Positions 35,475 to 44,513 are shown, counted from the first letter of the stretch. The stretch: DNA of 64,000 nt from Paraburkholderia domus (GCF_905220705.1 NZ_CAJNAT010000007.1:62001-126000); one strand, 5' to 3'. Numbers and translations: made by a program. Notes: generated by a model from the sequence alone, not told the origin.

Positions 35475-35598
35475 GCGCGATTCTCATGCGAACGCGCATT
35501 TTTACCGTCGCGCTGCCCAACTACCCACAATAATTTTCGGAGACCGCTGTGCGCCGGGAGAACACCCCACGGTGCCGGCAAGGCCAGGTTGGCACACC

Positions 35599-36381
35599 AT
35601 GCGAATTCTGATTGCCGAAGACGACAGCATACTCGCGGACGGTCTGGTTCGATCACTCCGCCAATCGGCCTATGCTGTCGATCACGTGAAGAGCGGCGTC
35701 GAGGCCGACACCGCGCTTTCGATGCAAACTTTCGACCTGCTGATCCTCGATCTGGGCCTGCCGCGCATGTCGGGGCTCGAGGTGCTGCGCCGCCTGCGCG
35801 CCCGCAACTCGACTGTGCCGGTGCTGATTCTCACGGCTGCGGACAGCGTCGACGAACGCGTCAAAGGCCTTGATCTCGGCGCCGACGATTACATGGCCAA
35901 ACCCTTCGCGCTGAACGAACTCGAGGCGCGCGTGCGCGCCTTGACCCGGCGCGGCGCGGGCGGCGGCCCGACGGTGGTGCGGCACGGTTCGCTTTCGTTC
36001 GATCAGGTCGGCCGGATTGCCTATGTCAACGAGCAGGTGATCGACCTGTCGGCGCGCGAACTCGGTCTACTCGAAGTATTGCTGCAAAGGATCGGCCGGC
36101 TGGTGTCGAAAGAACAGCTCGTCGACCATCTGTGCGAATGGGGCGAGGAAGTCAGCAACAATGCGATCGAAGTCTATGTGCACCGGCTACGCAAGAAGAT
36201 CGAGCCGAGCGGTGTGCGCATCATCACCGTGCGAGGCCTCGGGTATTGCCTCGAAAAAGCCGCCCTGCCCTCGAACGTGAACCCGAGCGCCGACACGGTC
36301 GCGCCGCACGCCTCCGCCGAATCCGAGCCGCCCTCTTCGCCCCCGTCGGCCGCGATGCCGGCGAGCCATCACTATAAATAG
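35599..36381 (+). CDS. tctD: OmpR-family response regulator, TctD-like
   Basis: 260 residues from the ATG at 35599. The receiver domain has AEDDS, Asp51 (LLILDLGLPRM), and DDYMAKPF; the winged helix ends ITVRGLGYCLEKA. After about residue 223 there is a 37-residue tail rich in Pro, Ser and Ala that looks disordered and is absent from most relatives. It precedes its kinase by 9 bases. The TctD assignment rests on the partner's 2CSK_N-type sensor. Confidence 0.9.
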   Translation: MRILIAEDDSILADGLVRSLRQSAYAVDHVKSGVEADTALSMQTFDLLILDLGLPRMSGLEVLRRLRARNSTVPVLILTAADSVDERVKGLDLGADDYMAKPFALNELEARVRALTRRGAGGGPTVVRHGSLSFDQVGRIAYVNEQVIDLSARELGLLEVLLQRIGRLVSKEQLVDHLCEWGEEVSNNAIEVYVHRLRKKIEPSGVRIITVRGLGYCLEKAALPSNVNPSADTVAPHASAESEPPSSPPSAAMPASHHYK

Positions 36382-36390
36382 AGGACACCC

Positions 36391-37929
36391 ATGTCCGCAC
36401 GCGCAGACCGCGCCACGGCGCACGCGGCGGACCTCGACGAGGCGCGCGACGAGCGCTACGCCAATCCGTTCGCCCCGCCCGACGAAACCGAAGCCGCCGC
36501 CGATGCGCGCCCGCGCTCGCTATTCGGAGAAATTCTGGACTGGATGCTGGCGCCGCTGCTGCTGCTCTGGCCGATGAGCCTCGCGGTCACCTACCTGGTC
36601 GCCAAGTCGATCGCCAACGGCCCGTTCGACCGCGCGCTCGAAACCGACGCCTACGTGCTCGCCCGCCAGATCCATCCGATCAACGGCGTGGCGGAGCTGT
36701 CGCTGCCCGATTCCACCCGCGACTTTCTGCGCACCGACAACGTCGACAGCGTGTTCTATCAGGTGCTCGGCACCCGCGGCGAGCTGGTGGGCGGCGAGCG
36801 CGACATGCCGCTACCGCACGAGGAAGACAGGCCGCCGCCTGGCCTCGTCGAATTCCGTGACGACGTGCTGCGCGGCAACGATATCCGTGTCGCCTACACG
36901 ACCGTCGAGTTTCCGCAGACGCCCGGCGCGCAGCCGGTGCTGGTGCAGGTCGCCGAGACGCTCGACAAACGCAGCCAGCTTGCCAACGACATCATCAAAG
37001 GCGTGATCCTGCCGCAGTTCGTGATCCTGCCGCTGGCGATCCTGCTGGTGTGGTTCGGCCTGTCGCGCGGACTCGCCCCGCTGCATGCCCTGCAGGCGCA
37101 TATTCGCGCGCGCCGTCCGGACGACCTGTCGCCGCTCGAAGCCCGCCGGGCGCCGCCGGAAATCGAGCCGCTGGTGACGTCGTTCAACGATCTGCTGACG
37201 CGCCTCGAACAGAACATGGAGTTACAGAAGCGCTTTATCGCCGACGCCGCGCATCAGATGAAGACGCCGCTTGCCGGTCTGCGCACCCAGGCTGAGCTTG
37301 CGTTGCGCCAGGACGCCTCCGCGGAAGTCCACCGCTCGCTCGAACAGATCGCCACCAGTTCGGAGCAAGCGGCGCGCCTCGTCACCCAGTTGCTGGCGCT
37401 GGCGCGTGCGGAAAACCGCATGTCAGGCCAGATTTTCACGCCCGTCGAGGTAACCGAAGTGGCGCGCAGCGCCGTGCGCGACTGGGTGCAAGCCGCGCTC
37501 GCCAAGCAGATGGACCTCGGCTACGAAGCGCCCGAAGAGCCGGTCGAAGTCGATGGCAATCCGGTCATGCTGCGCGAAATGTTGTCGAATCTGATCGACA
37601 ACGCGATCCGCTACACGCCGGCGGGCGGGCGGATTACCGTGCGGGTGCGGCACGACGTGACGGCGCGGCTCGTGCATCTGGAAGTAGAGGACACCGGACT
37701 CGGCATTCCGGTGGCCGAGCGCTCCCGGGTGGTCGAGCGCTTTTACCGGATTCTCGGCCGCGAAGGCGACGGCAGCGGCCTCGGGCTCGCGATCGTCCGC
37801 GAGATCACGACGATGCACGGCGGGGAGTTGACGATCGACGATAACGTCTATCAAACCTCCCCGCGGCTTGCCGGAACGCTTGTGCGTGTCAGCTTGCACG
37901 TCCTCGAACGGGCACGGGACTTACCCTAG
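36391..37929 (+). CDS. tctE: TctE-like sensor histidine kinase
   Basis: 512 residues. An Ala/Asp/Glu-rich cytoplasmic N-terminus (1-45) precedes TM1 (about 52-71), a periplasmic 2CSK_N-type sensor (ALETDAYVLARQIHP, DNVDSVFYQVLG), TM2 (about 204-224), HAMP, HisKA with His288 (DAAHQMKTPLAG) and an HATPase domain (NLIDNAIRYTPAGG, VEDTGLGIP, GSGLGLAIVREI). The 2CSK_N sensor is typical of TctE, which responds to tricarboxylates. A MHS transporter follows, but about 230 bases away. Confidence 0.92.
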   Translation: MSARADRATAHAADLDEARDERYANPFAPPDETEAAADARPRSLFGEILDWMLAPLLLLWPMSLAVTYLVAKSIANGPFDRALETDAYVLARQIHPINGVAELSLPDSTRDFLRTDNVDSVFYQVLGTRGELVGGERDMPLPHEEDRPPPGLVEFRDDVLRGNDIRVAYTTVEFPQTPGAQPVLVQVAETLDKRSQLANDIIKGVILPQFVILPLAILLVWFGLSRGLAPLHALQAHIRARRPDDLSPLEARRAPPEIEPLVTSFNDLLTRLEQNMELQKRFIADAAHQMKTPLAGLRTQAELALRQDASAEVHRSLEQIATSSEQAARLVTQLLALARAENRMSGQIFTPVEVTEVARSAVRDWVQAALAKQMDLGYEAPEEPVEVDGNPVMLREMLSNLIDNAIRYTPAGGRITVRVRHDVTARLVHLEVEDTGLGIPVAERSRVVERFYRILGREGDGSGLGLAIVREITTMHGGELTIDDNVYQTSPRLAGTLVRVSLHVLERARDLP

Positions 37930-37948
37930 GGGCACAATGATCCACGCA

Positions 37949-37978
37949 TTGATTGTCGCCATATTGAGATGCGATAAT
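37949..37978 (+). promoter_or_regulatory. Candidate promoter before the MHS transporter gene
   Basis: TTGATT, an 18-base spacer, then GATAAT. It lies about 180 bases upstream of the transporter start, in an otherwise AT-richer spacer. Read by eye only. Confidence 0.35.
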
Positions 37979-38159
37979 CGCACGTTAGGAGAATTTATCC
38001 GCCTGTTTGCGTATTTTGATGAAAAACCCTGCAACACGCCTGAGATAGCCACTTCACCCCTCCACGTCAGTACGCCGTAAGTTTCCACTCCAATAATCGG
38101 TTTCACGGGAACGCCTTTGCCGGCGAACCGCGTGCACATATCAATATTGGAGACGACAT

Positions 38160-39818
38160 ATGGCTACTGTTGGCGGGCAAATCTCGCACGTGCCGATGAC
38201 GCACGATGAGAAGCGGGTGATCTTCGCATCGTCGCTAGGTACGGTTTTCGAGTGGTACGACTTCTATCTGGCCGGCTCACTTGCGATCTTCATCAGCAAG
38301 AGCTTCTTCTCAGGCGTCAATCCGACTGCCGCTTTCATCTTCACGCTCCTCAGCTTCGCCGCAGGCTTCGCGGTGCGGCCGTTCGGCGCGATCGTGTTCG
38401 GACGCCTCGGCGATATGGTCGGGCGCAAATACACCTTCCTCATCACGATCGTGATCATGGGCTTGTCGACCTTCCTGGTCGGCTTTCTGCCCGGCTATGC
38501 ATCGATCGGCATTGCATCGCCGGTGATCTTTATCGCGATGCGCTTGCTGCAGGGTCTTGCACTCGGCGGCGAATACGGCGGTGCCGCAACCTACGTCGCG
38601 GAACATGCGCCGGCAGGACGCCGCGGTTTCTACACCGCGTGGATCCAGACGACCGCCACGCTCGGCCTGTTTCTGTCGCTGCTGGTGATTCTCGGCGCGC
38701 GCACGGCCATGGGCGAAGACGCGTTCGGCGTCTGGGGCTGGCGCATTCCGTTCCTCGCGTCGATCATCCTGCTCGGCGTGTCGGTGTGGATTCGCCTGCA
38801 GCTGAATGAATCGCCGGTGTTTGCGCGCATCAAGGCTGAAGGCAAAACCTCGAAGGCGCCGCTGACCGAAGCATTTGGCCAGTGGAAGAACCTGAAGATC
38901 GTGATCCTCGCGCTGATCGGCCTGACCGCCGGCCAGGCCGTGGTCTGGTACACGGGTCAGTTCTACACGCTGTTCTTCCTGACGCAGACGCTGAAGGTCG
39001 ATGGCGCGACGGCCAACATCCTGATCGCGATTGCGCTCCTGATCGGCACGCCGTTCTTCCTGTTCTTCGGCTCGCTATCGGACCGCATCGGCCGCAAGCC
39101 GATCATCATGGCCGGCCTGCTGATTGCTGCCTGCACGTACTTCCCGCTGTTCAAGGCGCTGACTCACTACACGAACCCGGCGCTGGAAGCGGCTACAGCA
39201 AAGGCACCGATTGTCGTGATCGCGAACCCGGACGAGTGCTCGTTCCAGTTCAATCCGGTCGGCACGGCGAAGTTCACGAGCTCCTGCGACATCGCCAAGA
39301 GCGCGCTCTCGAAAGCCGGCTTGAACTACGAGAACGTCGCGGCGCCGGCGGGCACGCTGGCGGAGATCAAGGTCGGCGATACGGTGATCAACACGTATGA
39401 CGGCAAGGCCGCCGACGCCAAGGACCAGGGCAAAGCGTTCGACAAGACCCTGGCTACCACGCTGAAGACCGCCGGCTATCCGCCGAAGGCCGATCCGTCG
39501 CAGATCAACTGGCCGATGAGCGTGGTGATCCTGACGATCATGATGATCTACGTGACGATGGTCTACGGGCCGATTGCGGCAATGCTGGTGGAGATGTTCC
39601 CGACGCGGATCCGCTATACCTCGATGTCGCTGCCGTATCACATCGGCAATGGCTGGTTCGGCGGCTTCCTGCCGGCGACCGCCTTCGCCATCGTGGCGGC
39701 CAAAGGCAACATCTACTCGGGGCTGTGGTATCCGATTGTGGTCGCGCTCATCACGCTGGTCATCGGCATGCTGTTCGTCAAGGAAACCAAGAACTCGGAT
39801 ATTTACGCGCAGGATTGA
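38160..39818 (+). CDS. MHS-family major facilitator transporter with a large internal insert
   Basis: 552 residues; the ATG follows TATTGGAGACGACAT. The family text is clear: SLGTVFEWYDFYLAGSLA, the GRLGDMVGRKYTF loop 2-3 motif, QGLALGGEYGGAATYVAEHAP and SDRIGRKPIIMAG. Twelve membrane helices are expected, and an insert of about 115 residues (335-450) splits the second half. The insert is soluble and contains two cysteines (DECSF and SSCDIAK), so it is probably periplasmic. Substrates of MHS members are organic acids and osmolytes. The TctDE-like pair just upstream could regulate it, though this is inference. Confidence 0.9.
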   Translation: MATVGGQISHVPMTHDEKRVIFASSLGTVFEWYDFYLAGSLAIFISKSFFSGVNPTAAFIFTLLSFAAGFAVRPFGAIVFGRLGDMVGRKYTFLITIVIMGLSTFLVGFLPGYASIGIASPVIFIAMRLLQGLALGGEYGGAATYVAEHAPAGRRGFYTAWIQTTATLGLFLSLLVILGARTAMGEDAFGVWGWRIPFLASIILLGVSVWIRLQLNESPVFARIKAEGKTSKAPLTEAFGQWKNLKIVILALIGLTAGQAVVWYTGQFYTLFFLTQTLKVDGATANILIAIALLIGTPFFLFFGSLSDRIGRKPIIMAGLLIAACTYFPLFKALTHYTNPALEAATAKAPIVVIANPDECSFQFNPVGTAKFTSSCDIAKSALSKAGLNYENVAAPAGTLAEIKVGDTVINTYDGKAADAKDQGKAFDKTLATTLKTAGYPPKADPSQINWPMSVVILTIMMIYVTMVYGPIAAMLVEMFPTRIRYTSMSLPYHIGNGWFGGFLPATAFAIVAAKGNIYSGLWYPIVVALITLVIGMLFVKETKNSDIYAQD

Positions 39819-39863
39819 AACACGCGATGGAGAGGGCAATTTAAAAAAGTTGCTTGCCGGGGG

Positions 39864-39892
39864 TTGACAGCCCCCGGCCCTATCCTCATAAT
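39864..39892 (+). promoter_or_regulatory. Sigma-70 promoter of the tRNA-Met gene
   Basis: TTGACA (39864-39869), 17 bases, then CATAAT (39887-39892), ending 12 bases before the tRNA. Close to the sigma-70 consensus at both hexamers and at optimal spacing. Confidence 0.8.
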
Positions 39893-39904
39893 CTCGCTTC
39901 TTTC

Positions 39905-39981
<77 letters not shown>

Positions 39982-39990
39982 GTTGCAAGA

Positions 39991-40026
39991 AAAAGCCGCT
40001 GACTCACAAGGTCAGCGGCTTTTTTG
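39991..40026 (+). terminator. Rho-independent terminator after tRNA-Met
   Basis: AAAAGCCGCTGAC pairs with GTCAGCGGCTTTT and continues into TTTTTTG, starting 10 bases past the tRNA. Confidence 0.93.
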
Positions 40027-40066
40027 TTTTTGGCTTTCCAAACTGCAACTTCAAGGAGGTTTCTTG

Positions 40067-40417
40067 ATGACGTTCCGCACCACCGCGCTTGCTGTTGCCA
40101 CCGCATCCATTGCGCTTCTCGCCGCCGCATCGCCGCTCGCCGCCAACGCCCAAACACCATCCGACAGTCAGTGGCGCGCCAGTTCGCTCACGCTCTCGAC
40201 CTTGCTGCAAGACGGCTACAAAATCGTCGCCGTGGTAAACGGCGCGCACGGCAATGCCGGCCCCGCCGATACGATTTTCGTTCAGCGCGATCAGAGCGCG
40301 TTCAAATGCATCGACCCGCAGCAGCCGGACGCGAAATCAAAAACGCCGGCCGCGCCACCTGCCTGCTTCGAACTGGTTCAGCCCTCCGGTGCGTCCGCGG
40401 CCTCCGAGGCCAAGTAG
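40067..40417 (+). CDS. Small secreted protein of unknown function
   Basis: 116 residues. The ATG follows AAGGAGGTTTCTTG, a near-perfect ribosome site. A signal peptide (MTFRTTALAVATASIALLAAASPLAANAQ) is cleaved after NAQ or ANA. The mature protein of about 85 residues has TLLQDGYKIVAVVNGAHG and DTIFVQRDQSAFKCIDP and two cysteines (KCIDP, ACFEL) that may form a disulfide. I do not recognise the family. It sits alone between the tRNA terminator and the LysR remnant. Confidence 0.85.
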   Translation: MTFRTTALAVATASIALLAAASPLAANAQTPSDSQWRASSLTLSTLLQDGYKIVAVVNGAHGNAGPADTIFVQRDQSAFKCIDPQQPDAKSKTPAAPPACFELVQPSGASAASEAK

Positions 40418-40536
40418 TCGCGCGCTTGAGGCAACCGGCGCCGCGCTCACTCGCTGGCGCAGCCGGCCTCATGCATAGCAACCGTCAACAGACTCAGCCA
40501 CGATCCGGCAATACGATCGCCCTGGCAAGCAGCCAT

Positions 40537-40564
40537 AAAAAAGGAGTCAGCCGAAGCTGACTCC
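40537..40564 (-). terminator. Terminator with UUCG tetraloop after the LysR remnant
   Basis: On the minus strand GGAGTCAGC-TTCG-GCTGACTCC is a perfect 9-bp stem with a UUCG loop, followed by TTTTTT. The TGA of the second reading frame of the remnant falls inside the stem. Confidence 0.9.
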
Positions 40565-40998
40565 ATCAAGTGCCACTCCCCGCGCATTCTGCGCGACACT
40601 GCTGTAGTTGCCCTTATCGTCAGCGAGCGCGGCCCACGAATCCGATAGCTCCTTGCCTGCTTCGACGGTATAGCGGCGTGGCACCCGGTCGAGATGCAAC
40701 TGGTCGTACAAAAGGCGGTGATGAGGCGCGAGGCGGCCCGCGCTTCGAGGTGATACAGATACGCCTGGAGGATGGGCGCGTCGGCGTCCAAAGGCAGTTG
40801 TCGCAGATCGGGGGGCGACGGTGCCTCGCCGAGCGGCATCAGCGTGCAGCCCATGTTGCGGCTAATCGCTTCGGAGATCGCCTCACGGCTGCCGATTTCG
40901 ATCAGCATGGCCGGCGCAACGCCAATCCGCTTGAGCGCGGTCTCGGTGGCCTCACGGGTACGCGAGCCGGGCTCGCGCAGCAGCAGCGTATGGATGCG
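40547..40998 (-). pseudogene. Remnant of a LysR-family regulator gene
   Basis: In one frame the text (LLLREPGSRTREATETALKR, MLIEIGSREAISEAISRNMG, LPLGEAP-like CTLMPLGEAP, PILQAYLYHLEARAASRLITAF) is plainly the C-terminal part of a LysR substrate-binding domain. There is no HTH and no start: the readable part begins a few bases past the marR stop, at a small hairpin. After SRLITAF the homologous reading stops. Shifting by one base gives LLYDQLHLDRVPRRYTVEAG and ends VALDGVSFG at a TGA inside the terminator; I do not recognise that tail. Most likely a 5'-deleted gene whose 3' end is also shifted or fused to another gene's end. Confidence 0.75.
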
Positions 40999-41015
40999 AC
41001 GCCACCCTCGTGGCG

Positions 41016-41459
41016 TCAGCGATCCACGAGGCGGCTGAGATTACCGCGCACCCGTTGCAGCAGCGCGATGAGCTGCTTCGCTTCTTCGTCGGTAAAGCCG
41101 TTCAGCGCTTCGAGCGCGATTTCATCGCCCACTTTGCGGGCCTTGCTGAGTGTGCGCTCGGCCTTCGGCGTCATGCGCACCTGGCGCTCGCGGCGGTCCT
41201 GCGGATTGGCCGTGCGCTCGATCCAGCCGCCCTCTTCCATGCGGTCCAGCAGGCGTCCCGCCGAGATCGGCGCGACCTCGAGCAGGTCCGCGAGCCGCGC
41301 CTGATTGATGTCGCCGTAATGGGCGAGGTTAGCCAGCACGCGGCACTGCGCACGCGTCAGATCGACCGATGACTTCGCGAGATCGTCGAAACGCTTGCCT
41401 GTCAGGCGGCCGACGTCGGAAATCAGAAAGCCGAAGCGTTCTTCGAGTTGGGTGGTCAT
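41016..41459 (-). CDS. MarR-family transcriptional regulator
   Basis: 147 residues from the ATG at 41459. The winged helix has LTRAQCRVLANLAHYGDINQARLADLLEVAPISAGRLLDRMEEGGWIERTANPQDRRERQVRMTP-type MarR text (DxRxR wing motif), flanked by dimerisation helices. It is divergent from a DHA2 efflux pump gene with about 137 bases between, where a 12-bp palindrome lies close to the pump start. This is the standard pattern of a repressor of a drug exporter released by its substrate. Effector unknown. Confidence 0.92.
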   Translation of the reverse strand: MTTQLEERFGFLISDVGRLTGKRFDDLAKSSVDLTRAQCRVLANLAHYGDINQARLADLLEVAPISAGRLLDRMEEGGWIERTANPQDRRERQVRMTPKAERTLSKARKVGDEIALEALNGFTDEEAKQLIALLQRVRGNLSRLVDR

Positions 41460-41560
41460 GCGCGGATTATACGAAAGGCTTCCTTTTGTCATCGTCGAAA
41501 TGGCCGCAATTCAGGCTCCGCATAATTCCTGGTGGGCGCACTCGCTTGCAGCCGATATAC

Positions 41561-41572
41561 TAAGCATGCTTA
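41561..41572. promoter_or_regulatory. Candidate MarR operator between marR and the efflux gene
   Basis: TAAGCATGCTTA is a perfect 12-bp palindrome, extended to ATACTAAGCATGCTTACTAT with imperfect symmetry. It lies about 25 bases before the efflux gene start, where binding would block translation-start-proximal transcription. Confidence 0.6.
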
Positions 41573-41596
41573 CTATGTCGAAGATCTCACTCCCCC

Positions 41597-43135
41597 ATGT
41601 CCTCCGACTCCCCGCCGACGAGCACCGCCGCCCCGCTCAACCGGCCGATGATCACGGTCGCGATCATGCTCGCGACGCTGATCCAGACGCTCGACAGCAC
41701 GATCGCCAACGTCGCGCTGCCGCACATGCAGGGCACGCTGTCCGCGTCGCAGGATGAGATCACGTGGGTGCTGACCTCGTATATCGTCGCGGCCGCGATC
41801 GCCACGCCGCTGACCGGCTGGCTGTCCGACCGGCTGAGCGTCAAGCGGCTGCTGATCTTCGCGATCGGCGGGTTTACCGTGGCTTCGGCGCTGTGCGGAT
41901 TATCGGAAACGCTGGCGCAGATCGTCGCGTCACGGTTGCTTCAGGGGATTTTCGGGGCCTCGCTGGTGCCGCTGTCGCAGTCGATCCTGCTCGACATCAA
42001 TCCGCGCGAAAAGCAGGGCCAGGCGATGGCGGTGTGGGGCATGGGCGTGATGGTCGGGCCGATTCTCGGGCCGACGCTGGGCGGCTGGCTCACCGATAGC
42101 TACAACTGGCGCTGGGTGTTTTTCATCAACGTGCCGATCGGTGCGTTCGCGTTGTTCGGCGTCGCGACCTTCCTGCCCGCGCGTGAACCGAAGCACGACG
42201 CGAAGTTCGACGCGTTCGGCTTTGCCACACTAGGGCTTGCCATCGGCGCACTGCAGGCGATGCTCGACCGTGGCGAGCAACTCGACTGGTTCGGCTCGCA
42301 TGAGATCGTCATCGAGGCGTTGATCGCGGCGATCAGCTTCGCGTTCTTCCTCGTGCATACGGCGACGGTCGGCAAAAAATCGTTCTTCAAATACGAGTTG
42401 CTGAAGGACCCGAATTTCGCCACCGGCACGTTCTTCATCTTCGTGATCGGCGCGGTGATGTATGCGACGCGCGCGTTGCTGCCGCCGATGCTGCAGAACC
42501 TGATGAACTATCCGGTCGCGACCACCGGACTCGTCACGGCGCCGAGCGGCGCAGGGACGATGGTCGCGATGCTGTTCGCCGGGCGGCTATTGAAGCGAGT
42601 CGATGCGCGGCTTCTACTGCTTGCCGGCTTCCTGATCTCTGCGTTCGCACTGTGGCAGATGATGCAGTACACGATCGTTCTGTCGGCGTCGGACATCGTC
42701 TGGCCCGGCGTGATCCAGGGTTTCGGGCTGGGCCTCGTGTTCGTGCCGCTGAGTGCGCTCACCTTCTCCACGCTCACGCCCGAACTGCGCGCGGACGGTA
42801 CTGCGACGTACAGCCTGATGCGCAACATCGGCAGCAGTATCGGCATTTCGATCGTGCAGACGCTGATGACACGCAACACCCAGGTGTCGCACGCGGACCT
42901 CGCCGCGAATATCACGCCGTTCAATCCGGCGATCCAGCCGATGCTGAACAGCGGCTCGAACTACGACATGGCGGCGCTGAACGCGTCGATCACGCAGCAG
43001 GCGTCGATGATCGCCTATCTGAACGACTTCAAACTGATGTTCGTGGCCACGCTGCTGGTCATTCCACTGCTGCTCTTGATCCGCCCAGCGCGCCAGGCGC
43101 CGGATGCGTCGGTGGCACATGCGGCGATGGATTGA
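41597..43135 (+). CDS. DHA2-family (EmrB/QacA) multidrug efflux transporter
   Basis: 512 residues with 14 expected membrane helices. DHA2 motifs are visible: MLATLIQTLDSTIANVALPHMQG, the loop motif GWLSDRLSVKRLL, LQGIFGASLVPLSQSILLDINP and GWLTDSYNWRWVFFINVPIG (motif C region). No membrane-fusion (EmrA) gene is adjacent, so it may work alone or with a distant partner. Regulation is probably by the divergent MarR protein. Confidence 0.92.
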   Translation: MSSDSPPTSTAAPLNRPMITVAIMLATLIQTLDSTIANVALPHMQGTLSASQDEITWVLTSYIVAAAIATPLTGWLSDRLSVKRLLIFAIGGFTVASALCGLSETLAQIVASRLLQGIFGASLVPLSQSILLDINPREKQGQAMAVWGMGVMVGPILGPTLGGWLTDSYNWRWVFFINVPIGAFALFGVATFLPAREPKHDAKFDAFGFATLGLAIGALQAMLDRGEQLDWFGSHEIVIEALIAAISFAFFLVHTATVGKKSFFKYELLKDPNFATGTFFIFVIGAVMYATRALLPPMLQNLMNYPVATTGLVTAPSGAGTMVAMLFAGRLLKRVDARLLLLAGFLISAFALWQMMQYTIVLSASDIVWPGVIQGFGLGLVFVPLSALTFSTLTPELRADGTATYSLMRNIGSSIGISIVQTLMTRNTQVSHADLAANITPFNPAIQPMLNSGSNYDMAALNASITQQASMIAYLNDFKLMFVATLLVIPLLLLIRPARQAPDASVAHAAMD

Positions 43136-43234
43136 GCACGGCGGCAAAGTAATCAGCTTTAGTCTGTACGGACGATGTGCACACCAGCGGCAACTTCAGA
43201 ATGAAGCCGTCTCCGCGCCTTGAGCCACATCTCC

Positions 43235-44485
43235 ATGATCGCCACCCCGAATCCGCTCAGCCCTGTCAGCCCGCCCAGTCCTTTCAGCCCCCTGCGCGTC
43301 GGGCCGCTCGCGCTGCGCAACCGCCTGATCAAATCGGCGACCAACGAAGGCATGACGCCGGGCGGCATGCCTTCGCAAATGCTCGTGAAGCTGCACGAAA
43401 GCATAGCGGCGGGTGGCGCGGCGATGACGACGGTGGCCTACTGCGCGGTCAGCGCCGATGGCCGCACCTTCGTCGATCAGGCCCAGCTCGGCGCCGCCAC
43501 GCTCGCACCGTTTCGCGCCTTGACCGATGCGGTCCACAAGCAAGGCGCCGCCGCCTGTGCACAGATCACGCACGGCGGCTGCTTCACTTTTCTGCCCGAG
43601 CTATCGACTCGACGCCCGCTCAGCGCATCGGGCGGCTTGAACAAAGTCGGCCTGATGAGCGGCCGCTTTTTCAAGCAGGCAATGACCGAGCCGGAGATGG
43701 ATGCGACCGTGCGCCAATTCGCACAAGCCGCGCGCGCCGCATGCGAAGCCGGCTTCGATGCCGTTGAAATCCACATGGGCCACGGCTACCTGCTCAGCCA
43801 GTTCCTGTCGCCGCTCTACAATCATCGTCGTGACGTGTACGGCGGTTCGCCCGAAAAACGCGCCCGCTTTCCAGCCCGGGTGCTGCGCGCCGTGCTCGAC
43901 GAAGTGGGCCGGGATATGGCGGTACTCTGCAAGATCGGCGTGACCGAAGGCGTCAAAGGCGGTGGCACTGCTGAAGATGCAGCCAGGATTGCTCGCGTTC
44001 TCGAAGCGGAAGGCGCGCACATGCTTGTGCTGAGCGGCGGGATGAACGTCGAATCGGTGTGGCAGTTGTTCGGCAGTCCGATGCCGGCCGAGGCGCGCGC
44101 CAACGTGTCGAATCCAATCGTGCGATGCGCGATGTCCTTGCAGAAACTCACCGAACCGAAATTCGACGGCTTCAAGGAAATGTACTTCCTCGAGCATTCC
44201 CGCAAGGTGCGCGAAGCGGTTCGCATGCCACTCGCTTATCTCGGCGGGGTGCGTTCGCTCGCGAACATCGAACTGGCCATGCAGGAAGGATTCGAGGCGG
44301 TAGCCATGGCGCGCGCGCTGGTCTTCGATCCTGGCTTCGTCGAGAGACTGCGCTCGGCGCCGGCGAAACCGTCGGCCTGCACGTCGTGCAACCGCTGTGT
44401 GGTGATGATGTACACGCCGGGTGGTACGTCGTGTGTGCTGCATCAGCCGAACGATGCCGCGCTGAATCTGCTTCCCGCGGGCTGA
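43235..44485 (+). CDS. NADH:flavin oxidoreductase, Old Yellow Enzyme family
   Basis: 416 residues from the ATG at 43235; a TTG five codons upstream is possible. The TIM-barrel FMN protein has RNRLIKSATNEGM, MGHGYLLSQFLSPLYNHRRDVYGGS and KIGVTEGV. The C-terminus carries CTSCNRC and a further Cys 11 residues later, resembling the 4Fe-4S cluster motif of 2,4-dienoyl-CoA-reductase-type members, although the spacing is C-x2-C-x2-C rather than C-x2-C-x3-C and the C-terminal FAD domain is missing. Reduces activated alkenes in general; the substrate is unknown. Confidence 0.88.
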   Translation: MIATPNPLSPVSPPSPFSPLRVGPLALRNRLIKSATNEGMTPGGMPSQMLVKLHESIAAGGAAMTTVAYCAVSADGRTFVDQAQLGAATLAPFRALTDAVHKQGAAACAQITHGGCFTFLPELSTRRPLSASGGLNKVGLMSGRFFKQAMTEPEMDATVRQFAQAARAACEAGFDAVEIHMGHGYLLSQFLSPLYNHRRDVYGGSPEKRARFPARVLRAVLDEVGRDMAVLCKIGVTEGVKGGGTAEDAARIARVLEAEGAHMLVLSGGMNVESVWQLFGSPMPAEARANVSNPIVRCAMSLQKLTEPKFDGFKEMYFLEHSRKVREAVRMPLAYLGGVRSLANIELAMQEGFEAVAMARALVFDPGFVERLRSAPAKPSACTSCNRCVVMMYTPGGTSCVLHQPNDAALNLLPAG

Positions 44486-44513
44486 CTCACTAACGGAGCC
44501 GGCGCGGCGAATC

